Numbered from the stretch's first letter, positions 10,314-20,415 are shown. The stretch: 64,000 bases of DNA from Eubacterium sp. (GCA_022796875.1 JAAWJJ010000008.1:1-64000); one strand, 5' to 3'. Made by a program: numbers and translations. The notes: generated by a model from the letters alone, not told the origin.

Positions 10314-10988
10314 ATGGCCATATTGAAAGCATCGCATTTAAAAAAGTATTACGGAAAGGACGAAAGCCTTGTAAAAGCGCTCGATGATGTGAATGTATCT
10401 GTCGACAGCGGACAGTTTGTCGCTGTGATCGGGACGTCGGGCAGCGGAAAATCCACTTTGTTAAATATGCTGGGCGGTCTGGATATTCCTACGTCAGGCA
10501 GCGTTCAGATAGAAGAGAAAAGTATGGAAAATATGACGGAAGAACAGCTTACGGTACTGCGCAGGCAGAGAATTGGATTTATTTTCCAGAATTATAACCT
10601 GATACCTTACCTCACGGTTTATGAAAATATTGTTTTACCTGTCCGTCTGGATGGAAAAGAAGAGGATAGAGACTTTTTGCAGGAAATTGTACGTTTTCTG
10701 GAGCTGGACGGAAAACTCGCCAGTTATCCAGATAAATTGAGCGGCGGGCAGCAGCAGAGAGTGGCGATTGCACGCGCGCTGATTACAAAACCCGCCATCA
10801 TTCTGGCGGATGAACCGACCGGAAATCTGGACAGCGTCACAAGCGATAAGGTGATTGGCCTGTTGAAAATGACAAGTGAAAAATTCCGGCAGACGATTGT
10901 GATGATTACCCACAATCCTGAAATTGCCGCAAAAGCAGATGTGAAGATCCGTATAGAAGACGGCAAAATATGCGAGGAGGGAAAATAA
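10314..10988 (+). CDS. ABC transporter ATP-binding protein (MacB/BceA-like)
   Basis: This 224-residue ATPase has Walker [10 protein letters not shown] (residues 40-48), Q-loop [10 protein letters not shown], the signature LSGGQQQRV (142-150), Walker [12 protein letters not shown] and the switch His in MITHNPE. The LolD/MacB/BceA subgroup is indicated by [12 protein letters not shown] and by the FtsX-type permease immediately downstream, whose ATG overlaps its stop (TAATG). AGGGAGG precedes the ATG at 10314. The complex probably exports or detaches a peptide or lipid at the membrane. The adjacent LytTR system suggests inducible expression. Confidence 0.92.
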   Translation: MAILKASHLKKYYGKDESLVKALDDVNVSVDSGQFVAVIGTSGSGKSTLLNMLGGLDIPTSGSVQIEEKSMENMTEEQLTVLRRQRIGFIFQNYNLIPYLTVYENIVLPVRLDGKEEDRDFLQEIVRFLELDGKLASYPDKLSGGQQQRVAIARALITKPAIILADEPTGNLDSVTSDKVIGLLKMTSEKFRQTIVMITHNPEIAAKADVKIRIEDGKICEEGK

Positions 10989-13390
10989 TGAAGAAGAAAG
11001 TGACCGGAAAAATGATTTCCCAAATGTCCAGGCAAAGCCTGAGGTCAGGCCGTATGCGGAATACGTTTGTCATGGTTACGATTATTCTGGCGGCAGCTTT
11101 GCTGACGGCAATTCTGATGTTCGCCATGGGGCAGAAGCAGCAGGTGAAAAACGAATTGAGGCACCGGCAGCAGGTCGGCTATTATAACCTTACCGAAGAA
11201 CAGGCGGAAACGTTAAAAACCGATGAACGTATCGCGTATCAGATACAGGTAAAGACCGGAATCCTTTTTTCGGCCGGCAATATCGATGTGATTCCGTATT
11301 ATGTGAACGAATTGTCCGATCAGATTCGGGTCGGGGAACTGGAAACCGGCAAAATGCCAGAACGAGAAAATGAGATTGCCGTGCAGGCGGCAATGCTTCA
11401 GAAAATGGGAATTGCGGCGGAAACCGGCAGCCGCGTGGAATTTGCCTTTCCGGACGGAAATACGGAAACCTTTACGGTGTCCGGTATTTTAAAAGGGAAT
11501 GATACCGCAAAGCAGTTTGCCGTATTTTTCTCGGAAAGCTATGCAAAAAAAGGCAGCCAGTTAAAAGATATGCCGTATGAAGTATATGCAAAGCTGTTCA
11601 ATGCGGAAAATATGCATCCGGAAGAATGTAAGGAACTGATGTATCTGATTGGCGGCGACGTGCAGATCGAAAGAAAAAACGTGAACCCGTCGAAGGCATT
11701 TATCGATTCCATTTCTGTGGATATGCAGTCGGTGCTGATTTACGGCATGGTCGGCGTAGTAATTTTACTGGCGTGTTTTTTAGTTATTTACGGCGTGTTT
11801 TATTTGTCTGTGATCGGTAGAATCCATCAGTTTGGACAGCTTCGGACGATCGGTATGACAAAAAAGCAGATGAAGAAATTTGTTTCCCGCGAGGGCGGTA
11901 TTTTGTTTTTGCGGTCTGTCCCGATTGGTATTGTTATTGGCGGGATTGCAGGATATTTCATCATCCCGGACGGTTTTTCTGTTCTAAACCTGTTTGCGGT
12001 GATTATTCTGGTGCTTCTTGTGATCTATTTGATTACGATGATTTCTATCCTTAAGCCGGCCGGGATTGCGGCCGCCGTTTCACCGATGGAGGCACTGCGC
12101 TATGTACCGCAGGACGGAATGAAAAAGCCGGAAAATAAAAAAATATGCCGGCCGCTGACGCCGTTTGGATTAGGGGTAATGAATTTTACGAAGAACAGGA
12201 AAAAAGCGGTGATTACGATGCTTTCGCTGGGTTTCGGAGGGATTTTGTTTATGACGGCGGCGACCTATATGTCGTCGTTTAATAAGGAAAAATACGCCAG
12301 ACAGGGATATTTTGAAAACGCGCAGTTCCATATCACGTACGCCCAATCTGCGATAGAACTGAATGAATACGGGAAGAGCGGCCTGCAGGCCCAGACGCCG
12401 CTGGGTGATAGACAAATACAGGAAATCGCCGCGTTAGACGGCGTAACAGGAATTACGCAGGTCAAAGGATTTGGCGTCAGGTTTGATTATCCGGAACATG
12501 ATGAGTACGACAATGATGATGAAGTATATCCGCTGACGGAGGCGGAAACGAAAGAGATCGGCAAGTATCTGGCGGAAGGCAGTGCGGATTTTGATAAGCT
12601 GATGAGCGGAGATTATATCCTTGTTGCAGGGAACGGTAACGCCGAAGAAATATATGGGTGGCAGTTTGAAGTCGGTGGACGTATTGTGCTGCATTATTAT
12701 GACGGAAACCGTATGTCGGAAAAAGAGATGACAATACTCGGGATTTTAAACGATCAGTTTGTCCTGGACCATAACGGGATGGAAGGGTGGTTTTTGATGC
12801 CGGAGCAGGCGGTGCTGGAAAATATATCATATGGCAGCATCAATACGCATCTGCTCGTATCGGCGGAAGAAGACAAAGAAGAGGCAGTCGGGGAAAGTCT
12901 GAAAGAAATGGTGGAAGCAAGGCCGGAACTGACGATGGAAACGCTTGCGGAACGGAAAGCCGCTTATGAGCAGTCTGCAAATCAGATCTTCGGGATGATA
13001 AGCGGCCTGGCGGTATTTATTATGATGTTTAGTATTTTAAGCATGATGAATACGCTGATTACCAACATCGTGACGAAGAAACAGGAACTGGCAATGCTGG
13101 AATCCATTGGCATGGATAAAAGGCAGATCCGCAATATGCTGTGCGTGGAGAGTCTGATTCTGGTAGCCGTTACCGTAGGCGTAACCATGACGGCCGGCAC
13201 GCTTTGCGGGTATCTGTTAAGTACTGTGCTCTATCAGAGGGGCGCGTTTTATATGGCGTTCCGGTTTCCGGCAGTATTTGCCCTTGCTTACGCAGCCGTG
13301 TTGGTTTTTGTACCGCTGTTTATTACTTTCGTGTCCATACGCAGTTTTTCCAAAGAAGCGCTGGTGGACAGGCTGAGGACAGGGTGTTAG
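10988..13390 (+). CDS. FtsX-like ABC transporter permease
   Basis: The 800-residue permease has an N-terminal membrane anchor, a large extracytoplasmic domain (about 55-255), three transmembrane helices with an FtsX domain (about 255-370), a second extracytoplasmic domain and a second FtsX domain at the C-terminus. This is the duplicated arrangement of MacB/BceB-type permeases. ATG 10988 is chosen because GAGGAGG lies 10 bases upstream and the start overlaps the ATPase stop; an upstream in-frame ATG at 10970 sits on the ribosome binding site. The substrate is unknown. Antimicrobial peptide resistance is a reasonable guess given the neighbouring two-component system. Confidence 0.9.
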   Translation: MKKKVTGKMISQMSRQSLRSGRMRNTFVMVTIILAAALLTAILMFAMGQKQQVKNELRHRQQVGYYNLTEEQAETLKTDERIAYQIQVKTGILFSAGNIDVIPYYVNELSDQIRVGELETGKMPERENEIAVQAAMLQKMGIAAETGSRVEFAFPDGNTETFTVSGILKGNDTAKQFAVFFSESYAKKGSQLKDMPYEVYAKLFNAENMHPEECKELMYLIGGDVQIERKNVNPSKAFIDSISVDMQSVLIYGMVGVVILLACFLVIYGVFYLSVIGRIHQFGQLRTIGMTKKQMKKFVSREGGILFLRSVPIGIVIGGIAGYFIIPDGFSVLNLFAVIILVLLVIYLITMISILKPAGIAAAVSPMEALRYVPQDGMKKPENKKICRPLTPFGLGVMNFTKNRKKAVITMLSLGFGGILFMTAATYMSSFNKEKYARQGYFENAQFHITYAQSAIELNEYGKSGLQAQTPLGDRQIQEIAALDGVTGITQVKGFGVRFDYPEHDEYDNDDEVYPLTEAETKEIGKYLAEGSADFDKLMSGDYILVAGNGNAEEIYGWQFEVGGRIVLHYYDGNRMSEKEMTILGILNDQFVLDHNGMEGWFLMPEQAVLENISYGSINTHLLVSAEEDKEEAVGESLKEMVEARPELTMETLAERKAAYEQSANQIFGMISGLAVFIMMFSILSMMNTLITNIVTKKQELAMLESIGMDKRQIRNMLCVESLILVAVTVGVTMTAGTLCGYLLSTVLYQRGAFYMAFRFPAVFALAYAAVLVFVPLFITFVSIRSFSKEALVDRLRTGC

Positions 13391-13429
13391 TCTTGTCAGG
13401 CTTTGGGAAAATTTCTGAAATAACGATGT

Positions 13430-13713
13430 AAAAAAATATTAACAGAATATTTACTGCATGGTTCCGGACGGCAGACGGCACAAAATATGCTGTCCTGCCT
13501 GTTTCGTCAAATGGAGGCTCTAATCCCACCGGGATATTCTATGGTTTCTGACGCAACCGTCCTCAATGCGCCGTCCGGGCGTACTCGGACTTTTGGGGAC
13601 GTCCCTGTCCCCAAATTGCTGTATAAATACGGCGGGAGTAAGAGCCTCTCATTTTCCTGCACAAGGACAGTCCATCCTGCTTTTATGCTGCCAACTTCTG
13701 ATAATATTTTTTA
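13430..13713. repeat. MITE-like palindromic repeat, B-to-A copy
   Basis: The element of about 284 bp is bounded by near-perfect inverted ends (AAAAAATATTAACAGAA on the left, AAAAAATATTATCAGAA read inward from the right). Inside it carries the GGTTCCGGACGGCAG arm, half of a core palindrome (GCGCCGTCCGGGCG type) and the hairpin GGGGACGTCCCTGTCCCC. Related copies lie at 6834, 48369-49047 and 62815-63112. It follows the ABC permease directly. An 85-codon open frame inside is not regarded as a gene. Confidence 0.85.
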
Positions 13714-13969
13714 TGTTTTGTTGACCATGCCGGCTTCGCTATAGTAAAATATGCATATCTGCAGCGGAGCAGGCTATAGTTCCTGCAAAGGAGAAAGAGT
13801 AGGTATTTTATAAAACTGTCTTATAAAACTTTCCGGCTAAAGATTGTTAAAAGACCGTATTAGTATGAATGTAACAACGCGTTCCTTTTTATGGAGCGTG
13901 TTTTCCGATTCCGAAAAAGGAAAATGAAAAACGGCGCATAGTTGTGATTTTGTGATATCTTTCTGTTTC

Positions 13970-13985
13970 TGGCATGATATTTGCT
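13970..13985 (+). promoter_or_regulatory. Sigma-54 promoter
   Basis: TGGCATGATATTTGCT matches the sigma-54 -24/-12 consensus (TGGCAYR-N4-TTGCW) with exact spacing. It lies 61 bases before the dehydrogenase start at 14046. A sigma-54 activator gene is encoded immediately downstream of that gene, and a second such promoter precedes the permease/glycyl-radical operon. Confidence 0.85.
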
Positions 13986-14045
13986 GTGTATTCATAGTGA
14001 AGAAAAACAGACAAATTATCAGAAAAGTATCAGGAGGAGAAAAAC

Positions 14046-14954
14046 ATGAGAACAGGAAAAGTTGCTTTTATCGGAATGGGTATTATCGGCGCGGGACTGG
14101 CTGTCAACGCTTTGACGGCAGGAAACGAATGTGTGCTGTATGATGTGGCGGATCTGGAAGCGTCCAAAACAAGGCTTTACAACATATTGGGAAGCATGGT
14201 GGAAGCGGAAGCTTTTAGTGCGGACGTTGCCCATGAAGCCTACGGCAGAGCGCGTTTTACCAACGATCTGAGCGAAGCGGTTACGGACGCCGTATTTATT
14301 CAGGAATCGGTACCGGAGCGTATGGACTTAAAGCGGGATATTTTCAGGCAGATTCAGGAAGTCACGGGAGATAAGCCGGTGATTGCCAGCGCGACCACTG
14401 CGCTGATGCCGTCGGAACTGCAAAAAGAGGCTCTTTATCCGGAGCGTATTCTGGTAGGGCATCCGTATAATCCGTCTTATATTCTTCCTCTGGTTGAAAT
14501 CGTAGGAGGGAAACAAACTTCGCAGGAATCTGTCGATTATGCAAAGGAAATATACGAAAGCTGGGGGAAAGTAGCCGTGATCTGTTTAAAAGAAGTGTAC
14601 GGTTATATTGCCCAGCATATTAACTGGGGAATCCGGGACATTGCCCTGAAAGTAGTAAAAGACGGAATCTGTACGCCTGAAGATATAGACAAGGCGATTA
14701 TGTACGGGCCGGGCATGCGGCTGCCGATTACTGGGCAGCTTCTGACGCTTTCCATGGGCGTGGAAGGCGGATGGAAGAATTTTTATAAAAAATATTACGG
14801 ACAGGAAGCGACAGAGTTCGATTACTGGCTGGACGACCAGTTGAATCAGGAATTGGAGAACCGGCCGAAAGAAATCGGAAACACATTGGAAAGCGCTTTG
14901 AAATTCCGCGACCATATGCTGGTTTCGGAATTAAAGGTACAGGGGCTGCTTTAA
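14046..14954 (+). CDS. 3-hydroxyacyl-CoA dehydrogenase-like NAD enzyme
   Basis: This 302-residue enzyme has an N-terminal Rossmann fold with FIGMGIIGAG (residues 8-17), then QESVPERMDLKRDIF, SATTALMPSEL, and the catalytic-region GHPYNPSYILPLVEIVGG typical of 3-hydroxyacyl-CoA dehydrogenases. The small C-terminal helical domain matches the single-domain branch that includes 3-hydroxybutyryl-CoA, L-gulonate and carnitine dehydrogenases. AGGAG lies 9 bases upstream. It is transcribed from its own sigma-54 promoter, which ties it to the glycyl radical enzyme locus. It probably oxidises or reduces an intermediate of that pathway. The true substrate cannot be read from the sequence. Confidence 0.85.
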   Translation: MRTGKVAFIGMGIIGAGLAVNALTAGNECVLYDVADLEASKTRLYNILGSMVEAEAFSADVAHEAYGRARFTNDLSEAVTDAVFIQESVPERMDLKRDIFRQIQEVTGDKPVIASATTALMPSELQKEALYPERILVGHPYNPSYILPLVEIVGGKQTSQESVDYAKEIYESWGKVAVICLKEVYGYIAQHINWGIRDIALKVVKDGICTPEDIDKAIMYGPGMRLPITGQLLTLSMGVEGGWKNFYKKYYGQEATEFDYWLDDQLNQELENRPKEIGNTLESALKFRDHMLVSELKVQGLL

Positions 14955-15018
14955 TGCAAAAAAGGTGTAGGGACTGCTTTAATGCAAAAAAGGCGTAGGG
15001 ACTGCTTTTGCGTAAAAA
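14935..15018 (+). repeat. Three 28-bp tandem units echoing the gene 3' end
   Basis: The last codons and stop of the dehydrogenase gene (unit 14935-14962) are repeated twice more (14963-14990, 14991-15018) with few changes; each unit contains AGGGRCTGCTTT. Because 28 is not a multiple of three, the copies do not extend the protein. The same kind of echo occurs behind at least five other genes here. Confidence 0.9.
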
Positions 15019-15060
15019 GGGACGGTAGCTCTTTCATATAATAAAGTCAGGAGGAGTTGT

Positions 15061-16407
15061 ATGGGCGAAACGGTAGATTTTAAAAAAGTATGTGATAATC
15101 TGCACACGACCGTTTTTTTGACGGATGCGGAGGGGACGGTATTGTATGTGAATCAGGCCTATCTTGACAGAACGGGATTGTGCGAACGGCAGATTCTGGG
15201 TAAAACTATTTTCGAACTTCAGGAAGAACAGGTGATTCAGTGCGATGTGATTCCGAAGATTCTGTCTGACGGAAAAGAGAGGAATGAGATCGGGTATGTG
15301 CCCCAGACGGATTACCGGGGGTTTATTTCCGGATTACCGATCAGGGATGAAAACGGGCAGATAGAATATGTCATGACAACGGACTGGGACGTCAATACCA
15401 TTATGGAAATGGAGCACCGTTTAAAAAGATTGCAGCATGGCGAATCAGAGTGGGAGTCCGCCTTTGAATCCCGTATGGAAGACGACGAGCTTTTGTATAT
15501 CAGCGATTCGATGCGCGAACTAACGCGGGTGCTGCTTACGATTTCACAGACCGATGTAACGGTTCTGGTTATAGGAGAAACCGGAACGGGAAAAGAAGTC
15601 GTATCCAATATGATTGTGAAATACAGCGGCAGGGCGGACAAACCGTTTGTGAAAATCAACTGCGCCGCGATACCGGCGGACCTGATTGAATCGGAATTAT
15701 TCGGATACGAAGACGGGGCGTTTACCGGCGCAAAGAAAGGCGGCAGAAGCGGCGCGTTTGAACAGGCAAACGGAGGCACTATTCTGTTGGATGAGATCGG
15801 GGAACTGCCGTTTCAGGTACAGGCAAAACTGCTTCGCGCCTTACAGGAGAACGAGATTGTCAGAATCGGCAGTTCAAAACCGGTGAAACTGGACATCAGA
15901 GTCATTGCCGCTACAAACCGCAATCTGTTAGAGGAGATCAAAAAAGGGTCGTTCCGGGAAGATTTATATTACAGGTTAAACATTATCCAGCTCCGGATTT
16001 CGGCGTTGCGGGACAGAAGAGAAGATATTCCTTTTCTGGCAGGACGGTTTCTGGACGGCTTCTGTAAAAAATACAAAAAAGACGTGGTTTTTGAGCCGGG
16101 CACATTACGTATTCTCAGAAATTATGAATGGCCGGGTAATGTGAGGGAACTTAAGAATCTTCTCGAGAGGCTTGTGATCTTAAGCGCAAACGGCTCCATT
16201 ACGGAAGAAAATGTGAAAAATGCCCTGTCGTCAGCGGATTTAAAATGTACCGGTGCGAGAAAAACCTTAAACGAGATGGTAGCGGATTACGAGCGCATCA
16301 CCATGGAAGAGGGGATTAGGGAATACGGAAGCAAGAAAAAAGCCGCGGAAAAGCTGGGGGTAGAGAGAAGTACGTTTATTAAAAAATGTCAGAGATACGG
16401 CATATGA
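15061..16407 (+). CDS. Sigma-54-dependent transcriptional activator with PAS domain
   Basis: The 448-residue regulator has an N-terminal PAS sensor (residues 10-115; FLTDAEGTVLYVNQAYL), a sigma-54 interaction AAA+ domain with Walker A GETGTGKE (172-179), the sigma-54-contacting GAFTGA loop (219-224) and Walker B ILLDEIGELP, and a C-terminal Fis-type helix-turn-helix (AAEKLGVERSTFIKK). It sits between the two sigma-54 promoters at 13970 and 16589 and most likely activates both. AGGAGG precedes the ATG. It resembles RocR/BkdR/PrdR-type activators of catabolic operons in Clostridia. The inducer is unknown. Confidence 0.93.
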   Translation: MGETVDFKKVCDNLHTTVFLTDAEGTVLYVNQAYLDRTGLCERQILGKTIFELQEEQVIQCDVIPKILSDGKERNEIGYVPQTDYRGFISGLPIRDENGQIEYVMTTDWDVNTIMEMEHRLKRLQHGESEWESAFESRMEDDELLYISDSMRELTRVLLTISQTDVTVLVIGETGTGKEVVSNMIVKYSGRADKPFVKINCAAIPADLIESELFGYEDGAFTGAKKGGRSGAFEQANGGTILLDEIGELPFQVQAKLLRALQENEIVRIGSSKPVKLDIRVIAATNRNLLEEIKKGSFREDLYYRLNIIQLRISALRDRREDIPFLAGRFLDGFCKKYKKDVVFEPGTLRILRNYEWPGNVRELKNLLERLVILSANGSITEENVKNALSSADLKCTGARKTLNEMVADYERITMEEGIREYGSKKKAAEKLGVERSTFIKKCQRYGI

Positions 16408-16412
16408 CCAGG

Positions 16413-16540
16413 AAACCATGTGTGAATAGAAAACCTGCGTGAATGGATAATATATCCTTTACAGGAAATATATGTGAACAAAGAACCATGTGTGAATAAA
16501 TTCACCCTGAAAAGTGAAAATATTCGCACATGGTTTTTTG
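16413..16540 (+). promoter_or_regulatory. Repeated activator-site candidates and terminator-like dyad
   Basis: AACCATGTGTGAATARA occurs at 16414-16430 and 16484-16500, a weaker copy (AACCTGCGTGAATGG) near 16432, and the inverse (TATTCGCACATGGTT) at 16521-16535. The last two form a dyad followed by a T-run, which could end the activator transcript. Positions 50-175 bases before the sigma-54 promoter suit enhancer sites for the activator. Both roles are inferred. Confidence 0.6.
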
Positions 16541-16588
16541 TGTTACAGGAAAAACTGCGCCAGACAGCGTTTTTTCTTCGCAAAAAAC

Positions 16589-16604
16589 TGGCATGATTTT
16601 TGCG
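16589..16604 (+). promoter_or_regulatory. Sigma-54 promoter of the permease/glycyl-radical operon
   Basis: TGGCATGATTTTTGCG has the invariant GG and GC of sigma-54 promoters at correct spacing, 47 bases before the permease start. It is nearly identical to the promoter at 13970. Confidence 0.85.
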
Positions 16605-16650
16605 GATTACAAATCAGTCAGTTATTTACGAAAGGAGAGAAAAATAATTT

Positions 16651-17744
16651 ATGGAAACAAAAAGTGTAAGCAAAGAAACGCAAAAATTAGGACCTTTTGC
16701 ATTAGGCGCGGTATTCATGGCGTATTTCTGCAGTATTACGGCAGTGCCGACAGGCGGCCTGGTCGGGCAGGGGGCAAATTTCATCACAGGTATCGGCGGT
16801 ATCCTTTTGGGATTTGCGATCGGAGCGGCTCTGATTGCATTATCTACATTGATCGGCTACAAAACAGGTTTAAGCTTGTCGTTACGATTATCGGCGGCGT
16901 ATACGGTATGAACGGCGTAAAACTGATTTCCAACTTAAGTATTCCGGTCGCTATAATTTTATTTATTATTATTTATGCGGTTTCGGTCAGGCATGCGGGC
17001 GGCATCGAAGGACTGATGGCATATCAGCCGACGCAGACAACTTACACGGTGGTAACGATTGCGCAGACCATGGTCGGTATGTGGATGGCCGGTTATCTGG
17101 GGGCGATCGATCTGACGACCGATGCGAAAAACGGTAAATCGGTGGTATTTGCGGCAATCTGCGGTTCAGGATTCGTACTTTTATGCTTTCTGGTCGGACA
17201 GGTAGGATTTATGGGTACGGGCGTTCATACTTTGGCGGATATCTGTGCGTCGCTGGGCGGAGCAATCTTTTTGATCGGCAGTATTTTCGTGATGATTGCT
17301 CAGGGAAATACGACGCCGGCCTGCGACTACATGTACAGTAATTCTTTCGCGGCGGTATTCCATACGACCCGGAAATGGTTTGCGATCATCATTCCTCTCG
17401 TAGCGGGCGTGGTTGCGTTTATCATTATGTATGGGCCGGGCGTCGATTTTATTTCCACGATCGTCGATATCATCGGTACGGTCATGTCGCCGATGATTGC
17501 CGTTATGCTGGCGGACTTTTATGTCATCCGCAAAGGAAAGCTGGAAGTGAAAGAAGAAAAAGACCTGCCGGTTGTAAATATCCCTCCGATTATTGCGATC
17601 GTGATCGGCCTTGTCCTGTCTTTTTCCTTAAAAGCGGTACCGGCGTTTCAGTTAAGTACGTTCTTTGTAATGGCCGTAACGTTTGTCCTATACATAGTGA
17701 TTGCAAAAATTTTCGGTTCCAAAACGAAACGGGAGGTGAGATAA
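16651..17744 (+). pseudogene. CodB-like NCS1 permease with internal deletion
   Basis: The first 74 codons encode transmembrane helices 1-2 of an NCS1 cytosine/purine-type permease (GPFALGAVFMAYF, TLIGYKTGLSL). The remainder, in another frame from about 16880, encodes the later helices (VVTIIGGVYGMNGVKL, AGYLGAIDLTTDAK, ADFYVIRKGKL). The frames meet at a TTTAAGCTTG site. Compared with CodB about 60 residues are absent between the pieces, so an out-of-frame deletion of roughly 180 bases is the simplest explanation. The promoter and downstream genes are intact, so loss of uptake may be recent or covered elsewhere. AAAGGAGAG precedes the ATG. Confidence 0.8.
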
Positions 17745-17745
17745 C

Positions 17746-20007
17746 ATGCAGGAAGCGATAAAAGAAACAGGCAGCAAAAGAGGAATGGAACTCCGCTCCG
17801 GGCAGATTACGGAAACCGGCTGCACGGAGCGGATCCGGAAACTCAACGGAATACTCCATGCGGCCAGGCCAAACCTGGATATTCACCGTACGCGGGTGTT
17901 TACCAAATATTTTTCCACGCATGAAAGCGAATCGCAGATTCGCAAAAGATATTTTGCAATGGCGGAAGTTTACAGAAGCATGCCGGTCAGGATTGAACCG
18001 GGGGAAAGGCTTCTGGGATGGCAGGGAAGCAAAGTCAGGTGCAACAATTTCAGTATCGAATCGCATGCCCACTGGCTGGAATCCGATTTTGATACGTTTG
18101 AAACGAGGGCATTTGACCCGTGGCTGATCGATCCGGAAGACAAGCGGGAATTAAAAGAGATCCATATCCCGTACTGGAAAGAGAAAACGCTGACTTCCAA
18201 ATTCCGGGCGCAGACGAGAAAGCCGGATGTGCTTTTAAGTTCCGGATATGTTGACTGCAGCAATTATATTTCAAATCCGGGTTCCCATTTCATACCGGAT
18301 TACCGTGAGCTGCTGGCAATCGGATATGAGGGTTACTATCTGAAATGTAAAAAACTGCTGGAGGAAATGGACCAGATCGATCCTGAAAATATTGGAAAAA
18401 GAGATTTTTATGAGGGAATGATGGCCGTATGCGAAGGAATCCGCGATTACGGCGTACGTCTGAAAGAGGCGGCGTATGAAACGGCGGCAAAAGAAAGCGA
18501 TGAAGCGAGAAAAGCCGAACTTATAGAAGCCGGCAACCGCGCCGAAAGGATTACCTGGAAAACGCCGGAATGTTTTGCGGACGCTCTGCATGCGGTATGG
18601 CTGAATACGATGCTGCTGAACGTAGAAGCGTCCGGACCGTGTATTAACGTCGGGCGGCTGGACCAGTTGTTATGGCTGTATCTCGAAGCCGATCTGGAAT
18701 CAGGGAAAGAAACAGTCGCTTCCGCATTGGAGTGGATGGAAGAATACAATATCAAATGCTGTAATATTCCGTGGCTGCTGACCGAAGCGCTGGCGCATTG
18801 TTTCGGCGGTTATTACAGATGGGCCGGCGGATACAGTGTAGGAGGATATGATGCAAACGGAAACGATGCGGTGAACCTGCTTTCCTATATCTGCGTCAGA
18901 AGCGTCCGCGAAACGAAGACGACGGCTCCGGCCGTACATGTGCATATCGGTTCCAAAACGCCGGAATCATTTTTAAGGGAATGTGTCAAACTTTCCGCCG
19001 AGGGACTGGGGCACCCATCCTATTTTGATATCGAGAGCGTTTATAAAATGATTCAGTACAACGGCGCGGGATTAAACGGAATAAATAATCTTCCGTTAAA
19101 ACTGATCCGGGAGAGGGCGACTACGGTCGGATGCGTGGAGCCGAAAATAGAGGGCTATTGTTACGGGCATACAAACGCAAATATTACCAATCTGGGAAAT
19201 ACGGTCAGTTTAACGCTGACAAACGGTATCCTGCCGGAAGGCTGCCCGGGATACGGAGCTGGGACCAGGATTGGCTGTGAAAGCGGCGACCCTACGACGT
19301 TTACAACGTTTGAACAGTTTTACGACGCTTTTATGAGGCAATACAAATATCAGATCGATCTTTGCCAGGAACATATGCTGGTTGCGGAGAAACTTCTTGC
19401 CGAAGAACACCAGATGCCGCTGTTTACAATGATGACGACGGATGCGATCGAAAAAGGAACGGACGTGGTAAGCGGCGGAGCGATATTAAATTCCGGGCCG
19501 CATTATATGCTTACCGGCGTCGCCGATTTGGGCGACTCGCTGATGGCGGTGAAAAAACTCGTTTACGACGACAAAGTACTTACCATGGAACAGCTGTTGG
19601 AGGCAGTGGCGGCGGATTTTGAAGGTTATGAACAGATCCGTCAGATGTGCATTCATGTTCCGAAATACGGAAACGACATCGACGAGGTAGATTTACTGAC
19701 TTCCAGGGCGCTGCAGGACTGCGTGGAATACTGCGCCACACTAAAATGCGGCAGAGCCGGAAATTACTCTTCCGCCGGAATCCAGCCGACGCAGACGAAC
19801 GTCGCTATGGGTGAAATGTGCTGGGCGCTTCCTACGGGGCGAAAAGCGCTGACGCCGTTGGCGGACACTCTCTCTGCGGAACAGCATATGGATGTAAGCG
19901 GCCCGATGGCTGCGCTCCGGTCATATGGAAAGATCAATCACAGCGCATGTACGAACGGAACTATTTTAAATATGTGGATCAGTAAAGGCGATTTGGTTGC
20001 GGAATAA
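17746..20007 (+). CDS. Glycyl radical enzyme, catalytic chain lacking the glycine loop
   Basis: The 753-residue protein is a pyruvate-formate-lyase-family glycyl radical enzyme. It has the PFL domain with HFIPDY (about 181-186) and the thiyl-radical motif GCVEP, giving Cys463 and Glu465 as in dehydratase/lyase members such as choline and glycerol enzymes. The chain stops after TNGTILNMWISKGDLVAE, where relatives continue into the glycyl radical domain. No RVxGY motif is present. That domain is encoded separately by the next gene. The same DNA frame carries two stops between them and the second gene has its own AAGGAGG, so this is a real split rather than one mutation. Substrate unknown; a C-C, C-O or C-N lyase or dehydratase is expected. 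GGGAGGTG precedes the ATG. Confidence 0.9.
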   Translation: MQEAIKETGSKRGMELRSGQITETGCTERIRKLNGILHAARPNLDIHRTRVFTKYFSTHESESQIRKRYFAMAEVYRSMPVRIEPGERLLGWQGSKVRCNNFSIESHAHWLESDFDTFETRAFDPWLIDPEDKRELKEIHIPYWKEKTLTSKFRAQTRKPDVLLSSGYVDCSNYISNPGSHFIPDYRELLAIGYEGYYLKCKKLLEEMDQIDPENIGKRDFYEGMMAVCEGIRDYGVRLKEAAYETAAKESDEARKAELIEAGNRAERITWKTPECFADALHAVWLNTMLLNVEASGPCINVGRLDQLLWLYLEADLESGKETVASALEWMEEYNIKCCNIPWLLTEALAHCFGGYYRWAGGYSVGGYDANGNDAVNLLSYICVRSVRETKTTAPAVHVHIGSKTPESFLRECVKLSAEGLGHPSYFDIESVYKMIQYNGAGLNGINNLPLKLIRERATTVGCVEPKIEGYCYGHTNANITNLGNTVSLTLTNGILPEGCPGYGAGTRIGCESGDPTTFTTFEQFYDAFMRQYKYQIDLCQEHMLVAEKLLAEEHQMPLFTMMTTDAIEKGTDVVSGGAILNSGPHYMLTGVADLGDSLMAVKKLVYDDKVLTMEQLLEAVAADFEGYEQIRQMCIHVPKYGNDIDEVDLLTSRALQDCVEYCATLKCGRAGNYSSAGIQPTQTNVAMGEMCWALPTGRKALTPLADTLSAEQHMDVSGPMAALRSYGKINHSACTNGTILNMWISKGDLVAE

Positions 20008-20095
20008 ATATGCGAGCCGGCAAAGGCGATTTGGCTGCGGAATAAATATATGGGTCAGCAAAGGCGATTTGGCTGCAGAATAAAAAGGAGGATAT
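19980..20095 (+). repeat. 38-bp tandem echo of the gene 3' end
   Basis: AAAGGCGATTTGGYTGCRGAATAAA, the end of the catalytic-chain gene with its stop, recurs at 38-base intervals (AAAGG at 19984, 20022 and 20060). The copies fill the whole gap between the two halves of the split enzyme. The last copy runs into the ribosome binding site of the small chain. Confidence 0.9.
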
Positions 20096-20097
20096 AA

Positions 20098-20400
20098 ATG
20101 GGCAATTTTGATGTGAAAGAAACGGGAATCGACATTCTTTTTCCGGATGAACAGGAAGAACATTATAAAAGACAGGGGATCAGTAAAATGAGCAGTCTGG
20201 TCCGCACCGCGCTGTGCGACGAACATATTCATCATCTTCAGTTTAACTGTCAGGATAAGAACGTGTTGCTGGACGCGCAGAAGCACCCGGAAAAATACCC
20301 TACGCTTATGGTTCGCGTCGCAGGTTACAGCGTCTATTTTACAGACCTTGGCACAGCGGTACAAAACGATATTATCAACAGGACGGAACATCATTTATAG
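20098..20400 (+). CDS. Separate glycyl-radical domain subunit
   Basis: This 100-residue protein is the missing C-terminal domain of the upstream enzyme. Residues 30-98 (SSLVRTALCDEHIHHLQFN, VLLDAQKHPEKY, MVRVAGYSVYFTDL) align with the end of glycyl radical enzymes, and RVAGYS places the radical on Gly76. Residues 1-29 are extra and have no counterpart in fused enzymes, so they may hold the two chains together. It resembles the GrcA/YfiD spare part in concept, but here the partner has no glycine loop of its own, so the subunit must be essential. AAGGAGG lies 9 bases upstream. The activase starts 15 bases downstream. Confidence 0.9.
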   Translation: MGNFDVKETGIDILFPDEQEEHYKRQGISKMSSLVRTALCDEHIHHLQFNCQDKNVLLDAQKHPEKYPTLMVRVAGYSVYFTDLGTAVQNDIINRTEHHL

Positions 20401-20415
20401 GGAGCGGGAAAGAAT

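Noticed and set aside
13487-13744. Open frame of 85 codons as a small gene
   Set aside because: It lies within the MITE-like repeat, has no ribosome binding site, and similar frames occur only in the other copies of the repeat.
14935-15018. 28-bp repeats as a CRISPR array
   Set aside because: Units are directly adjacent without spacers and contain the gene's own stop; they are a tandem duplication.
16530-16880. N-terminal extension of the second permease frame as real protein
   Set aside because: The frame is open by chance upstream of about 16880; the true N-terminus is in the other frame starting at 16651.
20098-20400. Small protein as a GrcA/YfiD-type spare part for an intact enzyme
   Set aside because: The neighbouring large chain lacks its own glycine loop, so this subunit appears to be an obligatory half rather than a repair part.
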